Assembly (NCBI GenBank): GCA_964036155.1
Contig: OZ038422.1
Coordinates: forward strand, 61,961,201-62,025,200
Direction of reading: 5' to 3'
Length of the DNA stretch: 64,000 nt
From: Diploscapter coronatus
Taxonomy: Eukaryota; Nematoda; Chromadorea; Rhabditida; Rhabditidae
Below the pieces are notes generated by a model that was given only the letters and a program-made list of their open reading frames with translations, searched no databases and was not told the origin of the DNA. Position numbers and translations under genes: made by a program. This document shows, piece by piece, positions 11,215 through 23,114 of the stretch. The number at the start of each line of letters is the position of its first letter. Within the stretch, counting starts at the first letter, position 1.

Positions 11215-13519
11215 TTTACGGATTTACCAATTATCACTATTTTTAGAAAGGTAGTCAGTCAAAATCCTGAATTTTCAAAGATAAGCAAATGTTGTTGAAT
11301 TCTGTCGAAATTGTAGTATAATACGCTCGTCAAAATATGTAAAACCGCGCCTTCTCTAATGCGATTTATGATGTTTTGAGCCCAATAGGTAACACTCTCT
11401 ACGCAATAGACAACTTTATAAGCAAAAACTAGGAATAAAATAAAATGGTATTAATAAAAGTCCTACGTGGTTTTTTCGAATGGGAATATAATGGAAGCCA
11501 GTCATGACAAAACAAAATATATACATTCGAGAAAAAACGCTCACTGAAAAGAGACATTGATCAATATAAAGTGAGGGGAGGCAGCGGGTGCGCAGAAAAA
11601 TGCCCTAGGCATTGGAAAAAGGGTGAAAGCGCGGCGGTCGTAGAATATTTTGTGAAAGACTTTTTGAAGATGAGCTTTAAACGGGGAAAATAGGTGAGAA
11701 AGGACTCGCTTTAAAGGCTGTAATTTAGATTTTTAATTTCGTATTGGATTAAGAAAAGAAACGAGTAATAAAATAGAAGTGAGCTACAATTTTGATTAAA
11801 GAACAGTTGAAACTCGTAGATATCAATTAGTTTTTGAAAGTGTGCAAAGGTTGTTAAAACTAGTGGGCGAGCGAAAAGATAGAGCAAATTTGAACAATGT
11901 GACTTTTACTTACGTAAGAATGAAACCCTTTCAAGAGACCGCATTTTTCTAAATCACTGAAAAGATGGGCAAAATGAATCCGAAGTTCCCCAGAAAGACC
12001 TTTTATATATTCACGGCCTACTTGAGAAGGCACCGAAAATGAGCCCCTATCAGGACTTTCAAACATCCTTCTTCCAAATTTAGTCGAGAGAAAATTTGGG
12101 CAATTTTGAAATCACATAGGGAAAAGAAGGAATATTATGGAGTTTGGAGCCTAGAAGAATATAAATTTCGATATTTTGATGATATGATTTTGGCAGAAGA
12201 TTTTTTTTTCGATATTTTTCATAGTAAGAGACTTGAATACCAATATTTTGCATCATAAAATGATGAATGAATCTGGAACTCTGGCTTCTTAGAAATCTAC
12301 GTGTGAAGACGCGATAAGTGGGTGAATAAATACCGGCGAGTTTTGCGTTTGCAGAGAAGCGAACTTCATCTGTACTTTGAATTATAAACGTAAACACCGC
12401 CCCCACGACTTTTAAAATCTACGATATTCAAAAATACCCCAAAAATTCGGATTTTGACTGATTGCCATTTGATCAATGATAAAACAATATCAGCGAAATT
12501 TCGAAGAACGAAAATCAATTAGGTTTGTTGTTTTTTCGACTCGATAAAAACATTTTAAGAGACGAACTGAAAACTGAGACGCCACATTGTTCAGGCCATG
12601 GTTTTCGTATAGAGCGCACTTTTGGCGTTTAGATATAATCTATTGAGAGGTGTTAGATATCGATGAACATTTCTCGTACTGTGTGTTGATAATTAATTAC
12701 TTTTCAAGCGATCCTTCCAGATTGTCATCTTTATAAGGCCCGAGTTTTATCTAGTCTATCCATCTCAGATATTTTTCGCTAAACTAGCAATGTATTACTG
12801 GTATTTGAGGCGAGTTCAAAAGTACAAACGTTTTATTTTAAGAGGTTTATTGATGTAATTTTCCATCGAAATTTAAATATTTATGGCCGAAATTATGAGG
12901 CAAATGGGAGACATGTGCAATGACAATTGAATACAAGTACTTGAAGTACTGAAAAGAGTAGTCACACCGAAAAACGATAGAATTAGAATGAAATTGAAAG
13001 GTGAAAGGTAAGCTGGATAGTTACAAAAATCACAACGGGGCGTGGAAACCCATTCACAAAAGAGAAGTGCGATTTTAAATTAATTGGAACTTGATATTGT
13101 AGACTAATTGAATAATTATCAATTTTTCAGACACCTATTTCGGCGCTCGAAAAATACCTCGTAACAACAAACAGCTAAAGCCACAATCGTAAAAACTCAA
13201 TGCACGAAAAGCGATCGAAAAGAATGATCCTGAAAGAAGTAAAATTAAAAAGTAAGCTGGCATTATTGCGTCAAGTTCTGATAGATGACAAATCATTGAT
13301 AAAAGTACGAAAATTACAAAGCACTGACCAGTATTTCATTGTGGTAGTCGTGAAACGTGGGGTAATCATCAAAATAAATACACGATTAATAAGCTTAGAA
13401 CGGTCATACAATTGAAGATCATCATTCATGAGAAGAGTTGAAATGTTCGGATAAAGCAACGTATTGAATTGGAATACAATTCCTAACAAATTGGTAAATG
13501 GCTACTTACAAACGAAAAG
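11215..13519. other. Intergenic between uridine phosphorylase and the BAZ2-like gene
   Basis: About 2.3 kb of AT-rich sequence. It should contain the uridine phosphorylase promoter on the left and the BAZ2-like 3' untranslated region on the right (minus-strand AATAAA hexamers occur near 12833 and 12846). Scattered short open frames look random. No repeat or RNA gene was recognised. Confidence 0.45.
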
Positions 13520-16500
13520 TCAATGTTTCATTCTTTTTAGGCGCTTGCTGTAGTTGTATTTCAGTTGACGCCAGCGTTTCTGGTAGAACTTGTGGAGGGT
13601 GGTTCCTGGAAAAGTCACATTTTTAGAAAAAAAAATATTGAAAAATACCTGCGACCCCAACTGGAGAATCATCCTCGTTGAAAGTGCGGCAGTTGTTGAA
13701 CATTAGCTCCATATCAGCTGCGAAGTCTTCTGGGCCTTCGTAGCTAAACTCGAATTTTCCTATAGAAAAACGGTGTACTCTTACCAATTCGCTTCGATCC
13801 TGTTCCTGATCGTGCTCAGATCGATAGGATTAGCGATGACGTCTTTGTAGCCGACCACCAACTCCAGATCGACAGGCTCCATGAACGGACCAGCGCAATG
13901 GTGTGTTTCCATTTCATCCAGCATCGCTCTGTAATTTATCTTTTGAAATTGAGAGACAAAAACTTTGTGTACCTGCACAGATCATTGTTCATTTCGTTTG
14001 GGAACACGACTGGCTGTGGGGGCTCCGCCTTCCGCTTTGCACCTCTTTTCAGGTCCCTTTCTGGGTCGGCGTTTTCTGGGTTCTGATTCTGGTGGTTCTC
14101 CCGTTCCTCGCTCTCGCCACGCATGATCACTTTTCTTTCGAATTTCTAAAGGAGGAATTGGAAATGTTCGATTAAAACTTGCTAGGTTTACCTTCATGTC
14201 GCACCCAGCGCAGATGTACTCGGAAATGGACTCGGGCATGTGCTCCCTGGTGCATTCGATATGGTAGAAATTGCTGCATTTCTTGCATGGATAAATCGGA
14301 GCTCCATCTTTGCAGCACAGAACGCAAGTTGGTTTGCCAGACGCGTTTTCTTTGCACCTGCAAGAGAAGGATTTCAAATTTGTTTCCAATCACTGAGACT
14401 ACCTTGGACAGTACCAGTTTCCCTCCGGAACAGTAGCCAGAATTGGTCGGAAGCAGTGCATGTGATAGCCCATTTCGCACTGATCACACAGGAGCATTCT
14501 GTCGGCGAATTCTTGGGTCTTGCAGATCTGACAGCGAGCCTGAGTGATGGAACGCTCCCAGGCGATCGAGGAATCGAGGCACTGGACGGCGAGCATGAGC
14601 TGAGAGAGTGTGGTAGCTTCCTGGATATAGGAACGCCAGATCTCAATCATCTCCCGATCGTCGGTGTCTTCCTTCTCTTTCTCTTCGCTGTCTTCCTGCT
14701 CCTGAAAGAGGATATTTTTGAACTCGGGGAAGATTTGTTTTACCTTTTCATTGGTTTCATCCAACTCCATCTCCTCTTCGTCTTCGCCCTTCTCACTCTC
14801 TGGTTCCTTCTTTTCCAAGCCCAAAATCTTAGCGACTGGATGAGGCTCGTTGGCGTAGAAGCTGTTGCGGAGATATTTCCTTTCAATCAGCTGCTCCGTG
14901 CTCAAAATCGCGGTTTTCAAGTCCTCCAGTGAAGGAGCGCTGCCGACTTCGTGGTGGGACCAATCGTCAGTTAGTTCAATCGCTGAAACTTTAAAACGTG
15001 AAATTTTTCAAGGAAAAGCAATGTCCAACCTTCTCCGTTGACCATTTCATTTCCATTGATCTCATTGAAGTTGGGAACTTGGAGCTTTGAGTCGACGACC
15101 TTCTTCCTCAGCGCCTTGATCGCTTTCATGACTCGGTAGCGCACTTCTGCTTCAACTTGTGGCATGTTGACAGTCGGTCCGATCCGATCGAACTTCAATG
15201 GACCCAGTTTGATGTCCTTGAGGAACCAATTCTTGCAGAGCAGTCTGTGGAGAGCACGCTCTCTAATCCCTCTGCCATGCAGTGACGATTTCAATGACTC
15301 CAGTTCCTGCTTTGAGCTGATCGTCCACCATCCTCGCTTGAAGGGGTTCTCCATCCTTCTGTAGCGCCTTCTCTTCTTCTTGTCGATGTTCGCTCTCGTA
15401 AGTACGACCTAAATTCAAAGACCTATTTTCCATGGACGCTTCTTCTATACCTGATCAATCAGGTCCTCCACACAAGCGACGACGTCTGGGTCTACATATC
15501 TGTCTGCTGAGATCGAGGCTGGATCCTTGTTGCAAGTTTCGCCCATATTGCAAGCAGGATTATGCACGCCACCGCTCTCAGCTGCCTCTACCACAATAAC
15601 AGGTGTATTCTTGAGCTGCCAGTACTGCCTAAAATTTCTAATCAATTAAATTCCACCTCTAAAGTCGTACCTATGGAATCTGTCCCACCCAAATGGGAAT
15701 GTCCTGACTCGTCGGTTGAGATCATCGATTTGCCGCTTGAACACGGCTGATTCTTTGTAGAGAACGCCAATCTGCACCTCTAGCTCCTCGGGCGTCATCT
15801 TTTCCTCTTCAGGAGTGAGAATCTCGCATTGACCAAGTCCAGGCGTGAACTTCTTGTCCTTCTGCGGAGTGGCTGGACGCGAACCATCCGAATCAGAAGC
15901 TCTTCCGTTTTCAGCTATTCCATTCTCATCCGTCTTCTCATCGCCCTCCTTTTCTTCTTTGTTCTGGAGTTTCGTCAATTTGCGCTTCTTCTTCTGCTCC
16001 AATTTTAGAACTCTGGCCTGAAGTTAGACAAGAAGTGGACATTGAAAAATTGCTGCAATTTTACCTTTCCCTCTCTCATCCATCGTTCGCCCTTGAGCTT
16101 GCTGACTTCCTCCAGGTTGCTGTCAATCTCTTTAACAATGTTTCTGCAGCAAAGAAGCTCATTGCAGATGTAGGCCAAGATTTCAGCTTTGTTCTCTCCA
16201 GACAGGCACTCGAATGAAGAAGTTTCCAGTAGGACGGATAGCTAAATTGGTGTTTTAAAAATTGATTTGGAATTTATTACCAACCTTCTTTCCCTGTTCG
16301 TCTCTTGAATGGAGGAACATCCGCATGATTTCGGAATAGTTTTCCCGTTTCATGCCGATTTCTTGGAGTGACTGTCCTAGCTTCGTCTTGCCCTTTCTTC
16401 CATTCGGTAGTCCAGGATATTCGAGTACCAAAGCGAACAGAGTCTTGACCAAATTCATCATCGAATCGAAATGCTTTTTGTCACCAGCCAGACCAGCACA

Positions 16501-18519
16501 GAGGTCTGATAGAGATGGGACTTTGGCCAGGTCTGAGGTTGTTCTTTATGTTGAGCAAATTTTGAATTTTCTTACCAATACTTAGGACATGTGCAAAGTT
16601 CTGGACGAATTCGTGGACCATCAGGGCGTTGGCGAAAGCGTTGCCATCCAGTGCTAGATTTTCGATTCTGGACAACTCCGGCAGCGGTCGAGTTTCTGTC
16701 AGAAGTAAATCATCGCATGGCTCTCTGCTCCATTTGATCTTGTCCTCGTCGTCGTATGCTTCCAGCTGGATTTCCTCATAGCACTCGGGCTCAAAAGACT
16801 GAAACCAAAGACTATCTTTTTCCGCCAAATAAACAAGACTCACGTCATCTGGCGAGAATCTGCTAATTCCATCGCGGACAGGTGTTTCCTTTCGGCGGTC
16901 GCCATTTTTCATCGGGGGCTTTGTCTTGTACATTTTCATGATTTCATCATAGACCTCCTGCTCTGTGAGACGATCGATGCACTGAAGAAGAGAACTGAGT
17001 TTTTCCCGAAAATCTCCCAATTCTTACCTTTTCACCATTGGCTTTTTCTCTTGGATACAAAAACTCCCCCACGATCATCTTGCCAGAAAATGCAAAGTTG
17101 TCTCGACCGATGGATCCCACCTGGGGAGTCTTCATCAGATATCGTATGACTTCAGCATAGTTGCTGATCCGTTTCCCACAAGGAGTGTAGTAAATGACGT
17201 CGCCGCGAACGCCGGAAGGAGTTAGTGAACGAATGAAGGTTTGACGTCTCCAGCCGTGTTTCAGAGGAACTCGCAGCTGAGCTTCAGTAGGGATACACTT
17301 CTTCGAATTGGATAAGTCTGAAGGATACAGATCTTGCAAGAAGTCTTTGATTTCTTACCCAATGAAGCGCTTGGACTTGGCGTTCCAGTCTTCGAAGTTC
17401 CAGCAGCCAGCTCTGCTGCCTTGATCAGCTGATCGTTGGTGATTCCAGTCGAGTTGTTCTTCAGATTCTTGTGTCCATTTTGGGCTGCTTGCTGCTGTGC
17501 TTTAGCAAGGGATTGTTGTAGCAGCTGAGTGGCGTACAGTTGCCAGATAGCATTGTCCAACATGTTCTTGTTCATTACAGATTGCTGAGTCGGTTTGGGC
17601 TTATCCCTGGAAAAGGTATTTCTTGAAAAAAATCATATTTTATCTTACTGTTTTGGAGGAGTTGCTTTCGGCATGATGAGACTGTTCAAACTCGTCCCTT
17701 CTTTAATGGCTACGGTAGCTGAAGGTGAAGACGAGATTGAAGTAACTGGCTTTGGAGCTGGGCTCGGCTTCGCTGGTGTAGCAGGAGTGGCAGTGACAGA
17801 AGGAGATGGAACAGTAATTTTGCTCGTTCCAGAGGTAGATGGTTTCTGGGCCGAATTTGTATTGTTGGCTGCATTCGCTGGAATTTGTTTTTTTGCTTCT
17901 AATATTTGTTTGTGTTTAATTTTTACATTTCTTGATGTTCTCTGCTAGTTTCCTCAATACTTCATCGAATGAGGCCTGTTGTTGTTGCTGCTGTTTCTGT
18001 TGGGCCTGAGCAGTGGCTTGTTGTTGGAGCTGAGCGATTTGGGCCTATAAAATCGACCCTAAGAGTCTGCTTTATGGATGACTCATACCTGAGCCATCAT
18101 CGTCTGCCACATCATCATTTCGGGCGACGCTCCGTAAGCTCCCATCCCCATCATTGGGTTCATCGCGGCCATCGTCGAGAAAGCAGCCATCTGTTGCAAC
18201 AGAGCTGCTTGTTGCTGGGGGGTCATGGAGTTGGGACGATTTCTGGAGGCTGATGAAGATGTTGAAGCTGAAATTTTAAAGATTCAAGCTTTTTTTTATT
18301 TTCAAATTCGAATACTATTTGATGTGGAAGAGGCTGCGGAAAGACCATTGGCGATGCCATTCAAAGAGTTGCTTGAAGCAGCTGAGGACGTCGCTGTAGA
18401 GCCAAGGCCACTCATCTGAGCTGCTTGGGCAGCGAGTAGTCGCAATAATGCATTTTGCTGATCGGCCATTAGTCTATTGCGCAATTGTCCAGCATTGATC
18501 GATAATTGTGCGAATTGGT
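13520..18519 (-). CDS. baz-2: BAZ2-family bromodomain/PHD chromatin remodelling subunit (5' exon not found)
   Basis: Non-catalytic subunit of ISWI-type remodelling complexes (BAZ2A/TIP5, BAZ2B), nuclear. Twenty exons join in phase to about 1,390 residues: 18519-18316, 18267-18089, 18044-17927, 17895-17649, 17606-17359, 17317-17028, 16981-16844, 16798-16576, 16532-16285, 16241-16065, 16017-15671, 15628-15451, 15408-15030, 14982-14744, 14701-14403, 14357-14192, 14145-13973, 13928-13785, 13743-13649, 13605-13520. Order: Gln/Ala/Met-rich N-terminus; MBD/TAM domain in exon 6 (LRVPLKHGWRRQTFIR, YYTPCGKRISNYAEVIRYL, DNFAFSGK); DDT region (ANALMVHEFVQNFAHVL, EIGMKRENYSEIMRMFL); acidic and basic WHIM-like segments; PHD1 (CQICK to WYCPRC); PHD2 (CVLCC to YICAGC); C-terminal bromodomain with GYK and CRTFN, keeping the acetyl-lysine asparagine. 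The first exon shown enters in phase 1 after a good acceptor, so either an upstream coding exon exists or translation starts at the in-frame ATG at 18469 after trans-splicing. The acceptor of exon 4 (aag at 17896) is the weakest call. Confidence 0.92.
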
Positions 18520-21500
18520 CTGGAATCAGTCGGCATATTATTCGGAGTTAATTCGTAAAATCGAACGGTAAACGGGGGGTGTACGTTTCGAATGACACTG
18601 AGGGAAAGGTCGTTGGAGAGGTAGAGAAACGAATAATAAGAGAAGCAGCAATGTGTTTGTGAGAAAGAGATGAGCGAAATAAACAGCAGCAGTGAGAGAA
18701 TGGGAATGGAACTGAAAGGTGAACGTGAACACGAGCGAACGAATGTGGAGAGGAGTCAGGCCAACTACATCGGGAAAGAAGGGAAGAGGGAGATAGATGG
18801 AGCGAGAGGGCAGCGGCGAGCGACCCGAGTCTGGTATGAATAAACCGCTAGCGGACACAATGAGAATACAAAACGAGAGGAGAGGAAAAGGAGACAGGAA
18901 AGAGGAAAGAGAGATGACTCGATCCTATCCACCACAATTGAATGGCGCGTTAAGAGATTGGAAAGCGCGCGCGCGTCGGTCCAAGGCCCCGCTGCCTTGC
19001 TTCGACTCTTTTATCGCTTCCCTCAACTTGTCCATATGTTACACGCACCCTTTCGCTTGCAGCTGCAATCGACAAAACAATCATCCACTCCCGCTCCCCT
19101 ACCCTGACTTGACTCCAAAGTTCCTCTCCAGCAGTTTGTTCCCTCTTGTCAGATCTCCCACCTTCCTTCTACCAGTCATGAATTTGCGCGTTACCCAGTA
19201 ATCCCATGAGGCAGAACAATGCGCTCGTTTCGCTTGTTGACGACAAGTCCGGCACTAATCGTCAAGTATGGAGTAGCGAGACCGACACGGCACGGTTGAT
19301 GAATTGTAGCCACGATATTGATATTTGGAAATGTGTGGCGGAATTTGAAAAGGCAATAATTGTAGTTGACTGCGTGTGATTCGGCGGCATGAGAAAGAAA
19401 TGACGGAAAATGAAGAGGGGCAACAAAATACATGGAGTTTGCAGGCGGTGTGAGCGAATGAAAGGAAAAGGTTGAAGGCAAAGGAGAAAGGCCATAGCCG
19501 TGCATCAGCAGCAGAGCAGAGCATCACTGACTTGGAGCCGGCGCTTTTTCCCATTCCCTATTCTCCCCGCACCGCACATTCAAACAACAACGACACGCTC
19601 CCGCTACTGCTGCTGCTGCTGCTGCTGCTGCAGAGGCACACAAGAAATCGACGCGAAATAAGAGACGCGACTATTATTTCGAAATGTGTCGTAGGCAGCA
19701 GCAGTGTCTCCATGTTGATGCAGCCGGCCGGCCATATTTTGCCCCTTGTCGTACATCGGCGGACAAATCTATGCTAATTTCGAGGCGAAAAGGATATCCA
19801 CCAAGGGTCAAACAAATCAATAAGACATGAATGAATGAGAGAACCAATTTAGGTGCATTGGCGAGGAAAACACGGGAGGAAAGAAGGAATTGATTGCAAT
19901 CGTGTATAGGAATCAAACTGACAAGTGAGCGTGTGACGTGTGTGTTGAGCGAGAAAGAAAAGAGGCGAAAGGACGCACTGGGATGTGTTCCCAGACTGAT
20001 AAACGAAATGATCGAATGATGAAATGGTAAATGACTATGCTCACGAAAACAGACGTGTTGCATATGAAAATGAATTTTATGGGGCTGGAACACTATTAGC
20101 GAAAGCGTGGATCACAGAGAAGACCGATGAATAGAATTTCACTCAGGAAATTGATCTGAATTGGAGTCTTTCAATAGCAGCCAAATATGGTCGAATCCGG
20201 CAAAACCCAGAAATGCGATCAGCAGCGGAGACCAAGCGCGATGATGCTAGTGGAAGCGACCGCGAAGGGACAGGCCCGATGAGAGGAGGACACCACAGAC
20301 ACTAAAGCTATACGGCGGTCGGGTTCGAAGAGAGAGAGAGAAAGAGAGGCAAGGGAACACAAGAGACAGATAGACGCAGAAAAAGATAGATAGAGGGGGA
20401 GGAGGGAGAGAAATGGAATAGGCCAGACTGTGCATCGCACTGCTGCATCGCCCCCCAGCCATAGTCATCGATTGAGCGACAACAAGAAGAAATAAGTAGG
20501 CAAGCAGCCAACCAACCTCTCCCTCCCCAGAAAGCATCGCTACAGCCAGAGCGGTGAGGGACTAGACAGATGCGACAAACGAAGACATTCTCAATGGAAG
20601 CGACGGGAAAACGCAGCGCAGGATGCAAAATGACAATTATCTGCGTCTCTGTGACTCAACTCCCCTCTACCGTAGTCTCAAATCGGAACACTCAGCCTTC
20701 ACCTATTGCCAGATATGCGGTGCGGATTAAGGCGAATCATGTAAATAAGCGAAGAAATTGTGTGATGCGACGGCTGCGCTGCTTCGGCTTCTTGCCATTT
20801 CGACGCATGTAACCATGGTGAAAAACGCCCCGAGTACTCTCAGACTTGGCCCGACAAATATAGATAATGGGCTGAGGCGGATAGCCCTATTAGTAATCAG
20901 ACGACACGATTAGTCTGTCTTCTTTTTCTCCTTCTTCTTCTTTCAAGTCCACTTTGCTCCAATGTTTCAAGATCTCTTGCGATGACTGATTTTCGGCTCA
21001 TGGTGTGAGTAATGAATCAGAAAGCGCGCATGGGGATGATAAGTTGTTCTCAATGATGGAAGGCAAGTCTGAGAAGGGGGCCCTGCAGGAGATGACCGAT
21101 TGTATGTGCCTAGATGGGGTCACGAAAGAAGAAGAATGGGAGGAGATGTAGGAGGGACTAAACAAGGATAGGCCCATAGACCCTCGAAGGAGTGAGCGAG
21201 CGGCGCTCGACCAACGAGATGACGGGTGGGAGGCACACACACACACACACAAGGCAAGCATTGGTGGCTGAGGCAATCGGCAATGCTAGCAGGGCAGCAG
21301 ACAAGCAAAGCAGCCACAGCCGAGGAGAGGGAGGACGCGCTCGCCGCGCGACACACACACAACCAACACACACCAGGGAAGAGGCAAGGGGAGAAACGGG
21401 CAAAAGAGGAGTCAATAACGAACTGAAAGGAGGAAGCCATGGGAGAGTGGAGGGAGGAAAAAGGAGAGCAGCAGAGTGGTTGGTTGGTTGGTTGATGGTG

Positions 21501-23017
21501 CTACTGCTCTGGCTGCTCGCTTGCTGCTGCTGCTGCTGGCATTGCCTAGCTTTCGTCTCATTTTGGGGGATAACACCGGGGACGCACTAGTGTTTGGCCG
21601 AAAGGAGGAAATGGGGAAATCGAATAGATTGAAAAGTTGGATTCGAAGAGCTGGCACGCTGCCCACAAGGTCATTAATCCAATTACCTGGAGGATACTTC
21701 GGCAGCAGACATCAAATTTTCGGCTCAGAAGCTCGAGAAGATGAGGGTCGCGAAATTCCGACAGAAATGTTGGCAAGATCCAAACGAGATTATCCTGGCA
21801 TTTTCTCTGGAAGCGAAAAGGTTCCCCTCCCGATATATTCGAAAGATGTGCGTGTGGCGATGATGAGCGGGGAGACACGGGAAGAGGGGAAAGACAAATC
21901 AACGGCCCCTGGCTGCTTGCATGGCCGCGTGTGCCTCTCGTCTCGTCTCTTCACTTCCCTATTCTCTATCGCATTTGTTCTCCTTTGCCTCCTCTCAGCC
22001 TGTCTCCGGCGGCCCTGCTGCTTGCTGTTGTCTCTGTGTGTGAGTGCGTGTGTGTGTGTGTTCACACTACTCGTTTGGCTTCGAGCGCTATTCCTATCGA
22101 CTGTTTTTGATAGAAAAATTCGGCTTTTCAGAGCAATTTTGCGGGAAATCCCCAAGAAATAACGGGCAATAAATAAGAGACATGAGGAAAGCATACTCTA
22201 GTTTAGTGTGAGAGCACAAAGAACGATCACGCGTGGGTCCATTGTAACCCCGCTTTAAAAATATTGCATAGAATCGAAATTTCACTATTCCAGGAGCCAA
22301 TTTATAAAAATCGTACTAAACTAACGACTTACGAAGATAATTGCTCTGGTAATTAACCGATGCAATTAGATGATGTAATTAATCCTGTAATTGGTAATTT
22401 AGTTGGTAGAAGGGGAAATTTTGGGGTCGGGGCCTTCAGAGCCAAATTTGGCGTTCAAGTTGGCCGGTCGGTGGTATGGACTAGGAGCTGACAACGAGAG
22501 CAGAGCAGCCAAGCCACAGCCACTGCAGAATGGGAGAAGGGGCCTCGGCACTGAAGGAGAAGAAGAAGAAGAAGAGGAGAAGGAGGAGAAATGGGGGAAG
22601 GGGGGAAAGAGACAGGACAGATGCAAAGCCGTTAGCAAGAAGAGGAAGATGGAGAAGAAAGGAGAAGGGGAGCGTGCGAATGCAAGCAGCAGCAGCAGCA
22701 AAAGGAGCGGCTCGGGCAGACGAGAATGCTCCCGCAAGCAGCTCTCCTCGATCGAGACAAAAGCCCGAGGAGTCACTGAGCGACAGACAGACAAGCCAAG
22801 CAAGGCAAGAAAACCCGATAATTATAATGTCAGAGTAGCCTTGATCGGTTCTGCAATGCTCCAATGGAGAAATCTGCAAATCCGAAGGGAAATTCCAATT
22901 TTTATTCGTCTCTGCGATTTCTCGCATATGTACTGAGTAGGCATGAGGTATAGGTAGAGCTGCTCGAAGCTTGAAACAACGTTCGAACAACCCCGGTATG
23001 AACAAGTAGCAAATAAA
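18520..23017. other. GC-rich low-complexity region upstream of the BAZ2-like gene
   Basis: About 4.5 kb that differs in base composition from the rest of the window. It is GC-rich, with purine-rich plus-strand tracts (for example 20320-20420, 22555-22690), CA/GT tracts (21234-21251 and about 22049-22061) and CTG repeats. Many long frames are open on both strands (up to 228 codons at 21476-22162) but their translations are low-complexity and match no family. From about 22100 to 22400 the sequence turns AT-rich. It may hold the missing 5' exon, a long first intron or the promoter of the BAZ2-like gene. No supportable coding exon was found. Confidence 0.5.
19607..19630 (+). repeat. (CTG)8 microsatellite
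   Basis: Eight perfect CTG units followed by CAG, inside the GC-rich region. In none of the frames does it extend into a credible protein. Confidence 0.9.
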
Positions 23018-23077
23018 ATTGGCCCCCTGTATTATACGCCGTCGGTGTTCCAACGGTGTATAATACAGAGGGCCAAT
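23018..23077. repeat. 60-bp near-perfect palindrome with 4-nt loop
   Basis: The left arm, 23018-23045, pairs with the right arm, 23050-23077, over 28 bp with three mismatches and a TGTT loop. The arms contain TGTATTATAC and GTATAATACA. The core GGCC...GGCC (23021-23074) is flanked on both sides by AATAAAATT, partly overlapping the stem. It lies just past the stop codon of the first vWA-CTLD gene. It could be a tiny inserted fold-back element or a structured RNA. Confidence 0.85.
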
Positions 23078-23114
23078 AAAATTTAATCTATAGTGCTGGA
23101 TATACAAATATGAT

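Noticed and set aside
13765..13786. Short intron of about 25 nt ending at ctatag between the last bromodomain exons
   Set aside because: Using that acceptor puts a stop codon in frame; the 41-nt intron ending at gtttag (13744) keeps the bromodomain intact.
14240..14932. 230-codon plus-strand frame opposite the BAZ2-like gene
   Set aside because: It is the antisense shadow of the PHD-finger exons, whose minus-strand translation is unmistakable.
18538..18858. 106-codon minus-strand frame as a possible first exon of the BAZ2-like gene
   Set aside because: The translation is unlike the Gln/Ala-rich N-terminus and the frame is not followed by a suitable phase-1 donor that I could identify.
21476..22162. 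228-codon plus-strand frame in the GC-rich island
   Set aside because: Low-complexity Leu/Cys/Arg-rich product spanning GT tracts; no domain, no credible splice sites, and long frames are also open on the other strand.
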